From NCBI GenBank assembly GCA_900019385.1, contig FIZJ01000014.1, positions 1 to 53,617 of the forward strand: a stretch of DNA of 53,617 bases, read 5' to 3'. The notes under the pieces were generated by a model, which searched no databases, had not been told where the DNA came from, and was given only the letters and a program-made list of their open reading frames with translations. This DNA comes from an uncultured Clostridia bacterium. Lineage in GTDB: Bacteria; Bacillota; Limnochordia; Darwinibacteriales; DTU012. The position numbers and the translations under genes are program-made. This document shows, one piece after another, positions 37,211-45,713 of the stretch (the first letter of the stretch is position 1; every line of letters begins with the position of its first letter).

Positions 37211-39142
37211 TTACCAATGAATGTGAATGCTGTCCAAAACTTGCTCAAAAGCAGGCTGGTAGTGTTCATAAAACATCGCCGGCACGGTGAAGGCTAACAT
37301 GTAACCCATGTCGTCGATGGTGAGAATAACCAGCTCCACATAGATCAAAACACCCTCAAAATCGATTCCAAGGCTGGCGGCCAAGGCTTCGTAGCCGTCA
37401 ATGATGCGGAATGCCGTTTCCTCCGGCGGGTAGAAGGTGAAACCAGGCATTTCCATCATCATTTCCTCGAGCTGTTGATACATCAGCCTGGTGATATCAA
37501 GGCCGGGGACTGTGTTGAACAACTGGGCGACAATATTCGCCAGTTGAGTGTCGGCCAGTGCCATAAAGGAGTAATCATCCATTTCGGTAATGGACCACTG
37601 ATCTGGTACCGTGATCGAAAAGGCATATTCCGCATTGGCGAAGGTTTGGCCTGACACGCCTGTCTCAAGCGGTGTTTTGGGAAGCTTGGACAGGGAATCT
37701 ATGAGCCTGATCGCGATATCCACATCAGACAGCATGAACGGCCCTTTGCCCAGCAGCCCAGTGGCGGAATCCAGATGGAACAGCTTGAGCAGAAGGGCAT
37801 CGGGAGCTATCTGGCCGTGGCTGGGATCGACGGCGATCCATTCGCCAAGCCAGACTTCGTTCCACATATGGCCGATCCAGACGCCGTCGAAATAACGTAA
37901 ACCAAGCGCCAATCTGGTGGGGATGCCGGCGGATCTGGCCAGGGAGGCGAAAAGAATGGCATATTCTTTACAGTTGCCGTCCGGGTTGGCTAAAATCTGG
38001 GCAGTGGTCTTGGGAATGATTGTAGGGGCGGGGTTCAGGTACCGGAATACCCATTTGACAAGCTTAGCGACACTTGTCCAGGCGTCAGTCTCGCCCTGCA
38101 GAATGTCAGCCGCAAGCGCCTGGATCTCCGGCAAACCGGGATCAATATAACGGTCTGAACCCAGATACACTTCCAGCTCAGGGACAACTATGGGCAGTTC
38201 GTATTGGCCCTGATGGCTGCGGCTGTCTTTGGTGATCTCCACCAAAACCTGTTCCCTACCGCCAATGGCCCGATGCTCAACTATCCTCTGCCGGTTGTCT
38301 TCCAACTGTACAGCGCCAAGGTCGGGGAGAGACAAGGAGATGCGGCTGCGGACACTTCGGAAAGGATAGGCGGTATACAGGTTCGCTTCTCTAGTAATAA
38401 GCTCAACCGGGTAACCGGTCAATTCGGGCAGTTCTTCATCACTGAGCCTGCGTGCGATCAATGTGGGCTGATCGGGACTGGTGGAGAAATGGATAGTCCC
38501 TGCCTTATCGGCATATAGATCGACGATGGTGTAGTCCTGGCCGTATTGGATATGATAGCCCTCAAACTGGTAATCGCCGATGGTGTGAGTTCCGTATTCG
38601 CCGATGGCGAACCAACCCGGAGCCAAGGTGAATTCCGATGACTCCAGAAACAGGAATTCGTATTCACTACCGGACACCAGCCCATCCTGAGCGACGATCA
38701 TGTACAAAGCCGCGTCGGGAAAGTACAGCTTCTGTCCCGGCTCAAGGACATGGATCTCTGTGCGCTGCCCATCCTGCTCGGTGATGGTTATCGAGACCAA
38801 AGGCTCGGGAGATTCGTAATCCACCGACATATCAAAAACGGTTGACGCACCGTACAAATTCTGTTCCATACTGGCGGAGGTCACCACATAGCTGTCGTCA
38901 AGTTCGACTGCGATGCTGTATTCCATGGTCAGTATTCTGCCCAGGAAGTGAGTCATAATGGTGAAATCGGAACCACAAATGTAACCGGTTTCAGTCTTGT
39001 AGAATACGTCCTTGGAAATGCCGATGGGTGTTCCGTTCTCCTCATACACATATTGGGACTCGCTGATCATAGTCTGGGCCATACCTGCGCCAGAGATTGC
39101 TAAAAGCAGAATCAACGCCACAGCAAAAAGCTTTTTAGCCAT
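37211..39142 (-). CDS. Secreted transglutaminase-like (cysteine peptidase fold) protein
   Basis: A 643-aa exported protein. Residues 1-22 form a signal peptide (MAKKLFAVALILLLAISGAGMA). About residues 25-310 are beta-rich and of unknown family. The transglutaminase core follows with an intact triad: Cys391 in GNCKEYAILFASLARSAGIPTR, His425 in HMWNEVW and Asp439 in AVDPSHG. After about residue 495 there is a separate domain (YAFSITVPDQWSITEMDDYSFMALAD...) resembling PsbP/DUF1795-like folds. Bacterial proteins of this type are mostly uncharacterised and may act as peptidases or cross-linkers at the cell surface. No partner such as a DUF58/MoxR system is adjacent. Confidence 0.82.
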   Translation of the reverse strand: MAKKLFAVALILLLAISGAGMAQTMISESQYVYEENGTPIGISKDVFYKTETGYICGSDFTIMTHFLGRILTMEYSIAVELDDSYVVTSASMEQNLYGASTVFDMSVDYESPEPLVSITITEQDGQRTEIHVLEPGQKLYFPDAALYMIVAQDGLVSGSEYEFLFLESSEFTLAPGWFAIGEYGTHTIGDYQFEGYHIQYGQDYTIVDLYADKAGTIHFSTSPDQPTLIARRLSDEELPELTGYPVELITREANLYTAYPFRSVRSRISLSLPDLGAVQLEDNRQRIVEHRAIGGREQVLVEITKDSRSHQGQYELPIVVPELEVYLGSDRYIDPGLPEIQALAADILQGETDAWTSVAKLVKWVFRYLNPAPTIIPKTTAQILANPDGNCKEYAILFASLARSAGIPTRLALGLRYFDGVWIGHMWNEVWLGEWIAVDPSHGQIAPDALLLKLFHLDSATGLLGKGPFMLSDVDIAIRLIDSLSKLPKTPLETGVSGQTFANAEYAFSITVPDQWSITEMDDYSFMALADTQLANIVAQLFNTVPGLDITRLMYQQLEEMMMEMPGFTFYPPEETAFRIIDGYEALAASLGIDFEGVLIYVELVILTIDDMGYMLAFTVPAMFYEHYQPAFEQVLDSIHIHW

Positions 39143-39271
39143 ATTGTCCTTCCTTTCACATAATCCTTACCAAATATTATTAGATTATAAACAGGGATTC
39201 CCTCTCCAATTGCGAAAAAACTCTGTAGGAATCAGAAACTTGATCCGATCAGAAAGGCGAAGGTGGTTTGC

Positions 39272-39955
39272 ATGCAGTTGGTTTACGAGGGGAAGACCAA
39301 GGTTGTTTATGCTTTGGAAGACGGAAACTATCTGTTGAAATTCAAAGATGACCTAACCGGCGCAGACGGTGTTTTTGATCCCGGCGCCAACACAGTGGGT
39401 CTCCAGATGGAGGGCGCCGGCAGAGCCGGATTGCGCCTGAGCCAGTATTTCTTTGAGCTCCTGCAGCGGCACGACATCCCAACCCACTATGTTGCAGTGT
39501 CCATTCCAGATGCAGCCATGACGGTCAAGCCGGCCGTTCCATTCGGCCAGGGCCTGGAAGTGATCTGCCGCTATAGGGCTTGGGGCAGTTTCCTGCGCCG
39601 CTACCGCCGGTATGTGAAGGAAGGGCAGCCGCTGCCGGCTTTTGTTGAGTACACAATCAAAGACGATGCCGCAGGAGACCCGCCCATCACCAAGGACGGC
39701 CTGGTGCTTTTGGGGATTCTTACGGAACAGGAATACGAGATAATCACAGCCCTCACCCGGCGAGCCGCGGATTTGATCAAGGCTGATTTGGCCAAGAGAC
39801 AGATGGAGCTTTATGATCTTAAGCTGGAATTCGGGCGGGTCGGTGCCGGTGGAGAAATCGCCGTGATCGACGAGATCTCCGGAGGCAACATGCGGGTGTG
39901 TTACGACGGCAGGTTCCTGGATCCGTTGGAACTGGCGGAAAAAGTGCTGGGATAG
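39272..39955 (+). CDS. purC: Phosphoribosylaminoimidazole-succinocarboxamide synthase (PurC), divergent type
   Basis: SAICAR synthase-fold enzyme, 227 aa. The N-terminus YEGKTKVVYALEDGNYLLKFKDDLTG matches the ATP-binding start of PurC, and later EVICRYRAWGSFLRRY, KLEFGRVG and VIDEISGGNMRV match substrate and metal regions. The stretch GVFDPGANTVGLQMEGAGRAGLRLSQYFFELL departs from the standard motif (FNG...KG) and is shared with a clostridial paralogous subgroup, as I recall it. The gene stands alone without other pur genes, so it may be a specialised paralogue. The ATG at 39272 follows GAAGGTGG; an in-frame GTG at 39263 overlaps that site. Confidence 0.82.
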   Translation: MQLVYEGKTKVVYALEDGNYLLKFKDDLTGADGVFDPGANTVGLQMEGAGRAGLRLSQYFFELLQRHDIPTHYVAVSIPDAAMTVKPAVPFGQGLEVICRYRAWGSFLRRYRRYVKEGQPLPAFVEYTIKDDAAGDPPITKDGLVLLGILTEQEYEIITALTRRAADLIKADLAKRQMELYDLKLEFGRVGAGGEIAVIDEISGGNMRVCYDGRFLDPLELAEKVLG

Positions 39956-39964
39956 GGAGAAGCC

Positions 39965-40159
39965 CTAGCAGGCCTCGCTTGATGACTGGCAGAGCAGCTG
40001 CTTAATCCGGTTGTGGACCAATTCCAGTTCCCTGATGGCATGTTCCAACTGCTCGTGTCTGATTTGATCAGACTCGATAAACAGTTTGAGATTGACCTGT
40101 TCATATTTCAATTCATGAATCCTGTCTCTGATTAATGATAGAATATCATGCTTCAGCAT
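39965..40159 (-). CDS. Small coiled-coil protein of unknown function
   Basis: A 64-aa ORF starting MLKHDILSLIRDRIHELKYEQ. It is almost entirely heptad-like helix rich in Leu, Ile, Glu, Arg and His, with the segment HEQLEHAIRELELVHNRIKQLL. It lacks the SQELD motif of Spo0E phosphatases, which are of similar size. AAAGGAG lies 8 bases upstream of the ATG, which is the main reason to accept it. It ends 9 bp from the convergent purC stop and lies just downstream of galM on the same strand (21 bp), so it may be co-transcribed with galM. Confidence 0.6.
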   Translation of the reverse strand: MLKHDILSLIRDRIHELKYEQVNLKLFIESDQIRHEQLEHAIRELELVHNRIKQLLCQSSSEAC

Positions 40160-40180
40160 ATTGCAGCTCCTTTTGATTAC

Positions 40181-41224
40181 TCACTTTACTTTGAAACGGT
40201 ATATGGTTGTGTGCCGGTAAACTGTGCCGGCCCTCAACACTGGAGACGGGAAATGGCTGTAGTTCGGTGAATTCGGGAAATACTGCGTCTCAAGGCAGAG
40301 ACCGCTGTGTTTCCCGTATTTTGCGCCTTTTTTCCCGGTGATCGGCCCGGCAAGGAAGTTGCCTGAGTAAAACTGAATACCAGGCTTGGTCGTATAGACT
40401 TCCATCAGCCGGCCTGACTGGGGCTCGAAGAGCTCGGCGGCGAGGTGGAGGTCGGCACCCGGTTCGCTGTCATAACCGACACTCTTGTTCAACACCCAGT
40501 TGTGGTCAAAGCCGCTGCCGTTGATGATTTGGGGGTGCTCGTAATCCAGATTCGCTTTGATTGGCCTAAGCTCCCGAAAGTCCATGGGAGTCCCGGCCAC
40601 CGGCGCGATTTCGCCGGTGGGGATCGTTTGCCTGTCGATGGGAGTGTAGAAATCAGCGTACAGCTTGAGCTGATGATCAAGGATGTCGCCTTCGCCGTGC
40701 CCCTTGAGATTGAAATAGGCGTGATTGGTGAGATTGACGATTGTATTTCTGTCGCCGACCGCCCAATAGTCGATCCGCAGCTCGTTGTTTTCAGTCAACG
40801 TATAAGTGGCCTGAACATACAAACGTCCTGGATAGTTTTCTTCCATGTCGGCGCTGATGTATTCCAGTTTAAGCTGATTTTCGCTGTAGGCGGCCGGTGT
40901 CCAGACAATTTTGTCGAAACCGCGCCTGCCGCCGTGGAGGTGGTTGGGGCCGTCATTTAAAGCCAGTTCGCATACTGTGCCGTCCAGCTGGAAACGCCCG
41001 TTGGCGATCCGGTTCGCGTACCGCCCGATCAGAGCGCCGAAGTAGTAGGTATCATTCAAGTATTCATCCACACTGTCATAGCCCAGCACCACGTCCTCAC
41101 AGCGCCCAGAACGATCCGGTGCCGACAGTGCGAGGACAACTCCTCCGTAGTTGGTGATCTCACATGCGATCTGACCGCAGCTCAGCTTGAAGCTTCTGAT
41201 TTCCTTCTTAATCATGTTATCCAT
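40181..41224 (-). CDS. galM: Aldose 1-epimerase (mutarotase)
   Basis: Interconverts alpha and beta anomers of galactose, glucose, arabinose or xylose. Conserved blocks are FGALIGRYANRIANGRF, NDGPNHLHGGRRGFDKIVW (His), NLTNHAYFNLKGHG (catalytic His), GSGFDHNWVL (Asp) and the catalytic Glu in GLCLETQYFPNSPN. The start is uncertain: the frame is open from a GTG at 41257 that overlaps GGAGGTG, while the ATGs at 41224 and 41215 lack a good ribosome site. The ATG at 41224 gives 347 aa, the normal family length, and was chosen. A perfect hairpin lies between the upstream GGAGG and this ATG. A consensus promoter lies upstream. Confidence 0.9.
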   Translation of the reverse strand: MDNMIKKEIRSFKLSCGQIACEITNYGGVVLALSAPDRSGRCEDVVLGYDSVDEYLNDTYYFGALIGRYANRIANGRFQLDGTVCELALNDGPNHLHGGRRGFDKIVWTPAAYSENQLKLEYISADMEENYPGRLYVQATYTLTENNELRIDYWAVGDRNTIVNLTNHAYFNLKGHGEGDILDHQLKLYADFYTPIDRQTIPTGEIAPVAGTPMDFRELRPIKANLDYEHPQIINGSGFDHNWVLNKSVGYDSEPGADLHLAAELFEPQSGRLMEVYTTKPGIQFYSGNFLAGPITGKKGAKYGKHSGLCLETQYFPNSPNYSHFPSPVLRAGTVYRHTTIYRFKVK

Positions 41225-41281
41225 CGAGGACCCGCAGCCTGCGGCTGCGAACTTCACCTCCAGGAAAGCTTTTCCACTATC

Positions 41282-41310
41282 ACAATATAAGTTTTTACTT
41301 CAAGTGTCAA
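41282..41310 (-). promoter_or_regulatory. Promoter for galM
   Basis: Minus-strand TTGACA (41305-41310, perfect -35), 17 bases, TATTGT (41282-41287). It predicts a transcript start near 41275, so the mRNA includes the GTG at 41257. The remaining spacer up to 41468 shows no clear promoter for the plus-strand EAL gene. Confidence 0.65.
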
Positions 41311-41468
41311 GCAATTTGAAATGAAGGATAATGATCTTTTTTGTATATTGAGCACAACTTTGTGACAGGCATTGGAGGATAATCAAGGTTATGGGCGAAT
41401 AGAGTAATTAAGCGGCAATCAGATGCAGATTAGACGAGGTTCTTGGACGTTAAGAAGGGCGGTGTACC

Positions 41469-42743
41469 ATGCTGAGCCTCTCCCAATGGCCAAAACGTGA
41501 TGATTTATATAAACATTTGGATTCCCTCTTGTCAACCTCTGCTGATCCATTAGCTCTCACAGCCCTGCTGATCATCAACTTGGATAATTTTCGAGATTTC
41601 TGTGAGCTGTTCGAATACCGGGACATCGAAGAGTTCCTGGCCATTGTCGGCCAAAGCATCAAGGACGCATGTCCGGAATCCAGCTACATAGCCTGGCTCG
41701 GATCCGATGAATTCGCCGTGGTGCCGGCGCTGCAGGCCGCGGCCGAAGTGAAAGAAACTGCCGAAACCATTTGTCAGAAGCTGGCGGAAGCCAAGGAATT
41801 CCGGGACAGGCAGGTGCACATCACCGGAAGTCTGGGATACGCACTGTTTCCCTACGATGCCCGGGATCGCTATGAACTGATCAGAAACGCCACCATGGCA
41901 ATGAACTGGGTCAAGAAACAGGGCAAGAATGGCTTTGCCAGGTTTGAACCGGCCATGAGCCAGCAGGTTAACCGCAAAATGAAACTGATCAGTGACTTCG
42001 GGCCGGCTTTGGAGCAGCAGCAGTTCAGGCTTCAGTACCAGCCGCAGGTGAGTGTGGCCAGCCGCGCGATTGTCGGCGCGGAAGCGCTGCTGCGCTGGCA
42101 GCATCCCGAGTACAACCTGATTCCCCCATTGGAGTTCATCCCCCTGGCGGAAGAATCCGGATATATCCATCAGATTGGTGAATGGGTCTTGTGCCAGGCC
42201 TGCCGCGACTTCAACACTTGGCTGGAGAAGGGCATTGTGCTGGAACGGCTGGCGGTCAATGTATCCATCGTCCAGCTTCAGAAACCGGACTTCGCCAAAC
42301 GGGTTCTCCACGCTTTGGAGGAAGCGCGGTTGGATCCGGCTTATCTGGAATTGGAAATCACGGAAAGCCAGTCGATGGACCTGCCTAAAGTCAAACCCCA
42401 GATTGAACAGCTGCGCAATCACGGAGTCAGGTTCGCCATAGATGACTTCGGAACTGGGTTCGCTTCTTTGAACCATCTGCGCTACATGGGCTTTGACACC
42501 ATCAAGATCGACAAGGCCTATATCCACAATATCCTCACCAACAACCGGGATCAGGTGATCGTCAATTCAATCCTGAACATGGCCAAGCATTTGCAGCTTG
42601 GGATTATTGCCGAAGGTGTCGAAACCGACGATCAGTGGCGGTACATCCAGCAGACGGCTATCAAGGAAGTCCAAGGGTATTACTGCAGCCCTCCGGTGGA
42701 TCGTCCTGTGTTTGAGGATCTGATACGGAAGAAGTGCTTGTAG
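41469..42743 (+). CDS. GGDEF-EAL protein, probable c-di-GMP phosphodiesterase
   Basis: A 424-aa cytoplasmic signalling protein with no sensory or membrane domain. The N-terminal GGDEF domain (about 1-160) has the altered signature GSDEF (78-82), so cyclase activity is doubtful. The EAL domain (about 175-424) is intact: GAEALLRW (205-207), NVSIVQL, LELEITES, AIDDFGTGFASL (Asp325 and Asp326), IKIDKAYI and AEGVET. It should therefore hydrolyse c-di-GMP, with the GGDEF part perhaps sensing GTP. High phosphodiesterase activity favours motility, which suits the nearby flagellins, though a direct link is not shown. The ribosome site is GAAGGGCGGTG just before the ATG. Confidence 0.9.
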   Translation: MLSLSQWPKRDDLYKHLDSLLSTSADPLALTALLIINLDNFRDFCELFEYRDIEEFLAIVGQSIKDACPESSYIAWLGSDEFAVVPALQAAAEVKETAETICQKLAEAKEFRDRQVHITGSLGYALFPYDARDRYELIRNATMAMNWVKKQGKNGFARFEPAMSQQVNRKMKLISDFGPALEQQQFRLQYQPQVSVASRAIVGAEALLRWQHPEYNLIPPLEFIPLAEESGYIHQIGEWVLCQACRDFNTWLEKGIVLERLAVNVSIVQLQKPDFAKRVLHALEEARLDPAYLELEITESQSMDLPKVKPQIEQLRNHGVRFAIDDFGTGFASLNHLRYMGFDTIKIDKAYIHNILTNNRDQVIVNSILNMAKHLQLGIIAEGVETDDQWRYIQQTAIKEVQGYYCSPPVDRPVFEDLIRKKCL

Positions 42744-42813
42744 GGTCAAGGAACATCAGTGTTTGGCTGGACTCATCCCAAGGTTATGTCCTGTTCATAA
42801 GGTTTTATAGTGA

Positions 42814-42845
42814 AGGCAGAGGTATGCTCGAAGTGTACCCTGCCT
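42814..42845 (+). terminator. Imperfect hairpin downstream of the EAL gene
   Basis: AGGCA...GGTA pairs with TACC...TGCCT around an 11-base loop, followed by CTTTATATAA. It is a weak terminator or an attenuator ahead of the lyase operon; the T-run is poor. Confidence 0.4.
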
Positions 42846-42862
42846 CTTTATATAACATTATT

Positions 42863-42891
42863 TTTACAAAACAAAAAAGGCATCATATCAA
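42863..42891 (+). promoter_or_regulatory. Candidate promoter for the HEAT-PL11 operon
   Basis: TTTACA (42863-42868), 17 bases, TATCAA (42886-42891), about 50 bases before the first lyase start. The -35 has one mismatch, the -10 two. Confidence 0.4.
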
Positions 42892-42943
42892 GGATAGGGA
42901 AATAGTTACAATGGATTACTATGAGATTTGGGAGGGTCGGATC

Positions 42944-45691
42944 GTGAGATTACGGTTCAGGATTCTAGCAGCAGTAATAACAGCTGTAGTAGGCGTGGGA
43001 CTATTCAGCTGCTGTGCTTTGGGGCAGTCGGATCTCGACGCTTTGATGCAAACATTCTTTTCCACCAATTTCGGAGAGTCTTTGAAAGCCCAGGATGCCT
43101 TGGTGGAATTGGGCGACGCGGCAGTGCCGAAAATGGCGGAAGTTCTACAGCGCAACCGCGATGCCTGGAACCGGGTCAAAGCGGTCAATGTTTTGGGCAG
43201 GATCGGGACACCCAGTGCCATTGAGGTTTTGGTCACAGGGATTGCCGACAGCGACGCCACCGTAAGAAACAGCACAGTCGGCGCTGTCAATAAGTTGGAT
43301 GAATCTGGCAAGGCGCTTGCAGCGGCGGGCCTCGCTCCGTACCTGGTGCATACACAGCTGATTGTCCGCACCACCACCGCCAAACTCCTTGAGGAACTGG
43401 GAGTGAGCAAAGCGGACATCGCGGTGGGATTGGTGGAAGTGATTGCCACCCGCGAAGGCCAGGAATGGGATTTAGCATTGAAGGAGCTTGCCAAACTAGG
43501 CCGAGAAGCCGGCAGCGTGGCAAAACAGCTGCTGCCCCTGGTCGATCTTGACAACCCCAATGCGCGCGATACATCGTTTCAGCTTTTGGAGGCGTTGACT
43601 TATATCGGCGCTAGTGATGATCAAGCCTTGATTGATGTTTTGACGCGCCTGCTCTTGACAGATGACTTTGATTTGCGGCAGGAAGCCATATGGGGCATGC
43701 GGCGCCTGCGCCTTGCCGGCAGCCAGATGGTGGAGCCGGTTGCGAACGAGTTGTTGGCCTCCGGCGATATGGAGGATCAGCGGCTTGCTGTTGAGATTTT
43801 GACACAGTTGGGGATTACCCAGCCGGAAGCAGTGGAGGTTTTGAAAGAACTTGCCGCCGACGTGAACAGGAACGAGGCTATCCGGCAGCTGGCAGCCTCA
43901 GGACTGAAGTCCTTGGTGCCCGGTCTGGAATATCACCTTGATCGGGGCCTGGTCGCTGTTTGGACAGACGACGGAGTGTTTTTGAGCTGGCGGCTGTTGG
44001 GGACCGAGCCTTTTGATCTCGGCTTTCATGTTTACCGCGGCGGAGTACGGATTACCGCTGAGCCGATCACCAACAGCACCAACTACCTGGATCGGGAAGG
44101 CACGATCGATGATCAATACTATGTGGCGCCGGTACTTGGCGGAGTGGAGCTGGCTCCGAGTGAAACCGTCCTTGTCTGGCAGCAGAATTACTTGAGCATA
44201 CCACTCTCCAGGCCTGCGGACGGTGTTACACCTGTTGGTGAACGGTATCGCTATTCCGCCAACGACGGCAGCGCCGCCGACCTTGACGGCGACGGACGCT
44301 ATGAGATCATTCTCAAGTGGGATCCGTCGAACTCCAAAGACAACGCTCACGATGGATACACTGGGAATGTCTATATCGACGCCTATACGTTGGATGGAGA
44401 AATGCTGTGGCGGATCGATCTTGGGAGGAATATCAGGGCTGGAGCCCATTACACGCAGTTTATCGTTTATGATCTGGATCTCGACGGAAAGGCGGAACTG
44501 GTGGTCAAGACCGCCGACGGGACGGTCGACGGGGAAGGCAATGTGATCGGCGATCCCAATGCCGATTACCGCAACGCCAACGGGCGCATCCTCACCGGCC
44601 CCGAGTACTTGACTGTGTTTGACGGCGAGACAGGCAGGGCATTGGCCACCATCGACTACAAGCCGCCGCGGGGCAGCGTAGGCAGCTGGGGCGATGGTTA
44701 CGGCAACCGCTCCGACCGTTTTTTGGCGGGAGTGGCCTACTTGGACGGTGTGCGCCCCAGTGTGATTATGGCCCGGGGATATTACACCCGCACAGTGCTG
44801 GTGGCTTACAATTGGGAAAACGGCGAACTGAAGGAAGTCTGGACCTTTGACACCAACGATGGGCTGTACACCTGGACCGGCCAGGGCAACCACCAGCTTT
44901 CGGTTGCGGATGTGGATTACGACGGCAAGCAGGAGATTATTTACGGCGCCATCACCATCGACCACGACGGCAGGGGATTGTACAACACCCGCCTCGGCCA
45001 CGGCGACGCCCTGCATGTGGCTGATCATGATCCGGATCGGGTGGGCCTGGAGATCTGGGCGGTTCACGAATCGGTGCCGCACCAGGCCGGCATGAACCTG
45101 CGGGATGCCCGTACTGGAGAAGTACTCTGGGGCAAACCCACCGACTATGATGTAGGCCGCGGCGTGGCTGCCAATATTGATCCGCGCTACAGGGGCAGCG
45201 AGACTTGGGCCTCCCGGTCGCTGCTGATGGACATTGACGGCAATGAGATCAGCCGGACAGTGCCCACCATGAATTTCGCCATTTGGTGGGACGGAGATCT
45301 GCAGAGGGAGCTTTTGGACGGCACCACCATCAGCAAGTACGACTGGGAGCGGGATGCGATTGTCACCCTGCTTTCACCTCGGGGGGTGGCCAGCAACAAC
45401 GGCTCCAAGGCTACTCCGACCCTGCAGGCGGACTTGTTCGGCGATTGGCGCGAAGAAGTGATCTGGCGGTCCGAAGACAGCAGCGAGCTTAGGATCTACA
45501 CCACGACAGACCTGACTGAGCACAGGCTGTACACGCTGATGCACGATCCCATGTACCGGGTGGCGATCGCCTGGCAGAATGTGGCCTACAACCAGCCGCC
45601 TCACCCAAGCTTCTATGTGGGCGAGGATATGGAGCCCCAGTTCTATCATCCGGGATCGATCAAAGTGTTCCTTATGGAATTGGACCGCTGA
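42944..45691 (+). CDS. Secreted HEAT-repeat / PL11 rhamnogalacturonan lyase, copy 1
   Basis: A 915-aa exported protein. It starts at a GTG 7 bases after GGAGGG, giving a signal peptide (MRLRFRILAAVITAVVGVGLFSC...); the open frame extends further upstream with no signal-like or related sequence. Residues about 28-322 are alpha-helical HEAT-like repeats (for example AQDALVELGDAAVPKMAEVL, KAVNVLGRIGTPSAIEVL). From about residue 326 (GLEYHLDRGLVAV) to the end it aligns with YesW-type PL11 lyases: SWRLLGTEPFDLGFHVYRGG, the calcium-type loop SAADLDGDGRYEIILKWDP, RAGAHYTQF, KTADGTVDG, GNRSDRFLAGVAYLDG, GQGNHQLSVADVDYDGK and LFGDWREEVIWR. PL11 enzymes cut the galacturonate-rhamnose backbone of rhamnogalacturonan I by beta-elimination. 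The HEAT fusion is unusual. First of three tandem copies. Confidence 0.9.
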   Translation: MRLRFRILAAVITAVVGVGLFSCCALGQSDLDALMQTFFSTNFGESLKAQDALVELGDAAVPKMAEVLQRNRDAWNRVKAVNVLGRIGTPSAIEVLVTGIADSDATVRNSTVGAVNKLDESGKALAAAGLAPYLVHTQLIVRTTTAKLLEELGVSKADIAVGLVEVIATREGQEWDLALKELAKLGREAGSVAKQLLPLVDLDNPNARDTSFQLLEALTYIGASDDQALIDVLTRLLLTDDFDLRQEAIWGMRRLRLAGSQMVEPVANELLASGDMEDQRLAVEILTQLGITQPEAVEVLKELAADVNRNEAIRQLAASGLKSLVPGLEYHLDRGLVAVWTDDGVFLSWRLLGTEPFDLGFHVYRGGVRITAEPITNSTNYLDREGTIDDQYYVAPVLGGVELAPSETVLVWQQNYLSIPLSRPADGVTPVGERYRYSANDGSAADLDGDGRYEIILKWDPSNSKDNAHDGYTGNVYIDAYTLDGEMLWRIDLGRNIRAGAHYTQFIVYDLDLDGKAELVVKTADGTVDGEGNVIGDPNADYRNANGRILTGPEYLTVFDGETGRALATIDYKPPRGSVGSWGDGYGNRSDRFLAGVAYLDGVRPSVIMARGYYTRTVLVAYNWENGELKEVWTFDTNDGLYTWTGQGNHQLSVADVDYDGKQEIIYGAITIDHDGRGLYNTRLGHGDALHVADHDPDRVGLEIWAVHESVPHQAGMNLRDARTGEVLWGKPTDYDVGRGVAANIDPRYRGSETWASRSLLMDIDGNEISRTVPTMNFAIWWDGDLQRELLDGTTISKYDWERDAIVTLLSPRGVASNNGSKATPTLQADLFGDWREEVIWRSEDSSELRIYTTTDLTEHRLYTLMHDPMYRVAIAWQNVAYNQPPHPSFYVGEDMEPQFYHPGSIKVFLMELDR

Positions 45692-45713
45692 ACCACACTA
45701 GGGAGCTGAGAAG

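Noticed and set aside
42734-42943. 70-residue N-terminal extension of the first HEAT-PL11 protein in the open frame
   Set aside because: It has no signal-like or paralogue-related sequence, whereas the GTG at 42944 has GGAGGG at 7 bases and gives a normal signal peptide.
42944-43040. Lipobox in the first lyase signal peptide (LFSC)
   Set aside because: Phe at the -2 position is unusual for lipoprotein signal peptidase, and the other two copies have ordinary cleavage sites.
43898-45082. 394-codon minus-strand open frame inside the first lyase (similar ones in copies 2 and 3)
   Set aside because: Recurs antisense to the same conserved PL11 region in all three copies because the sense codons are conserved; composition is not protein-like.
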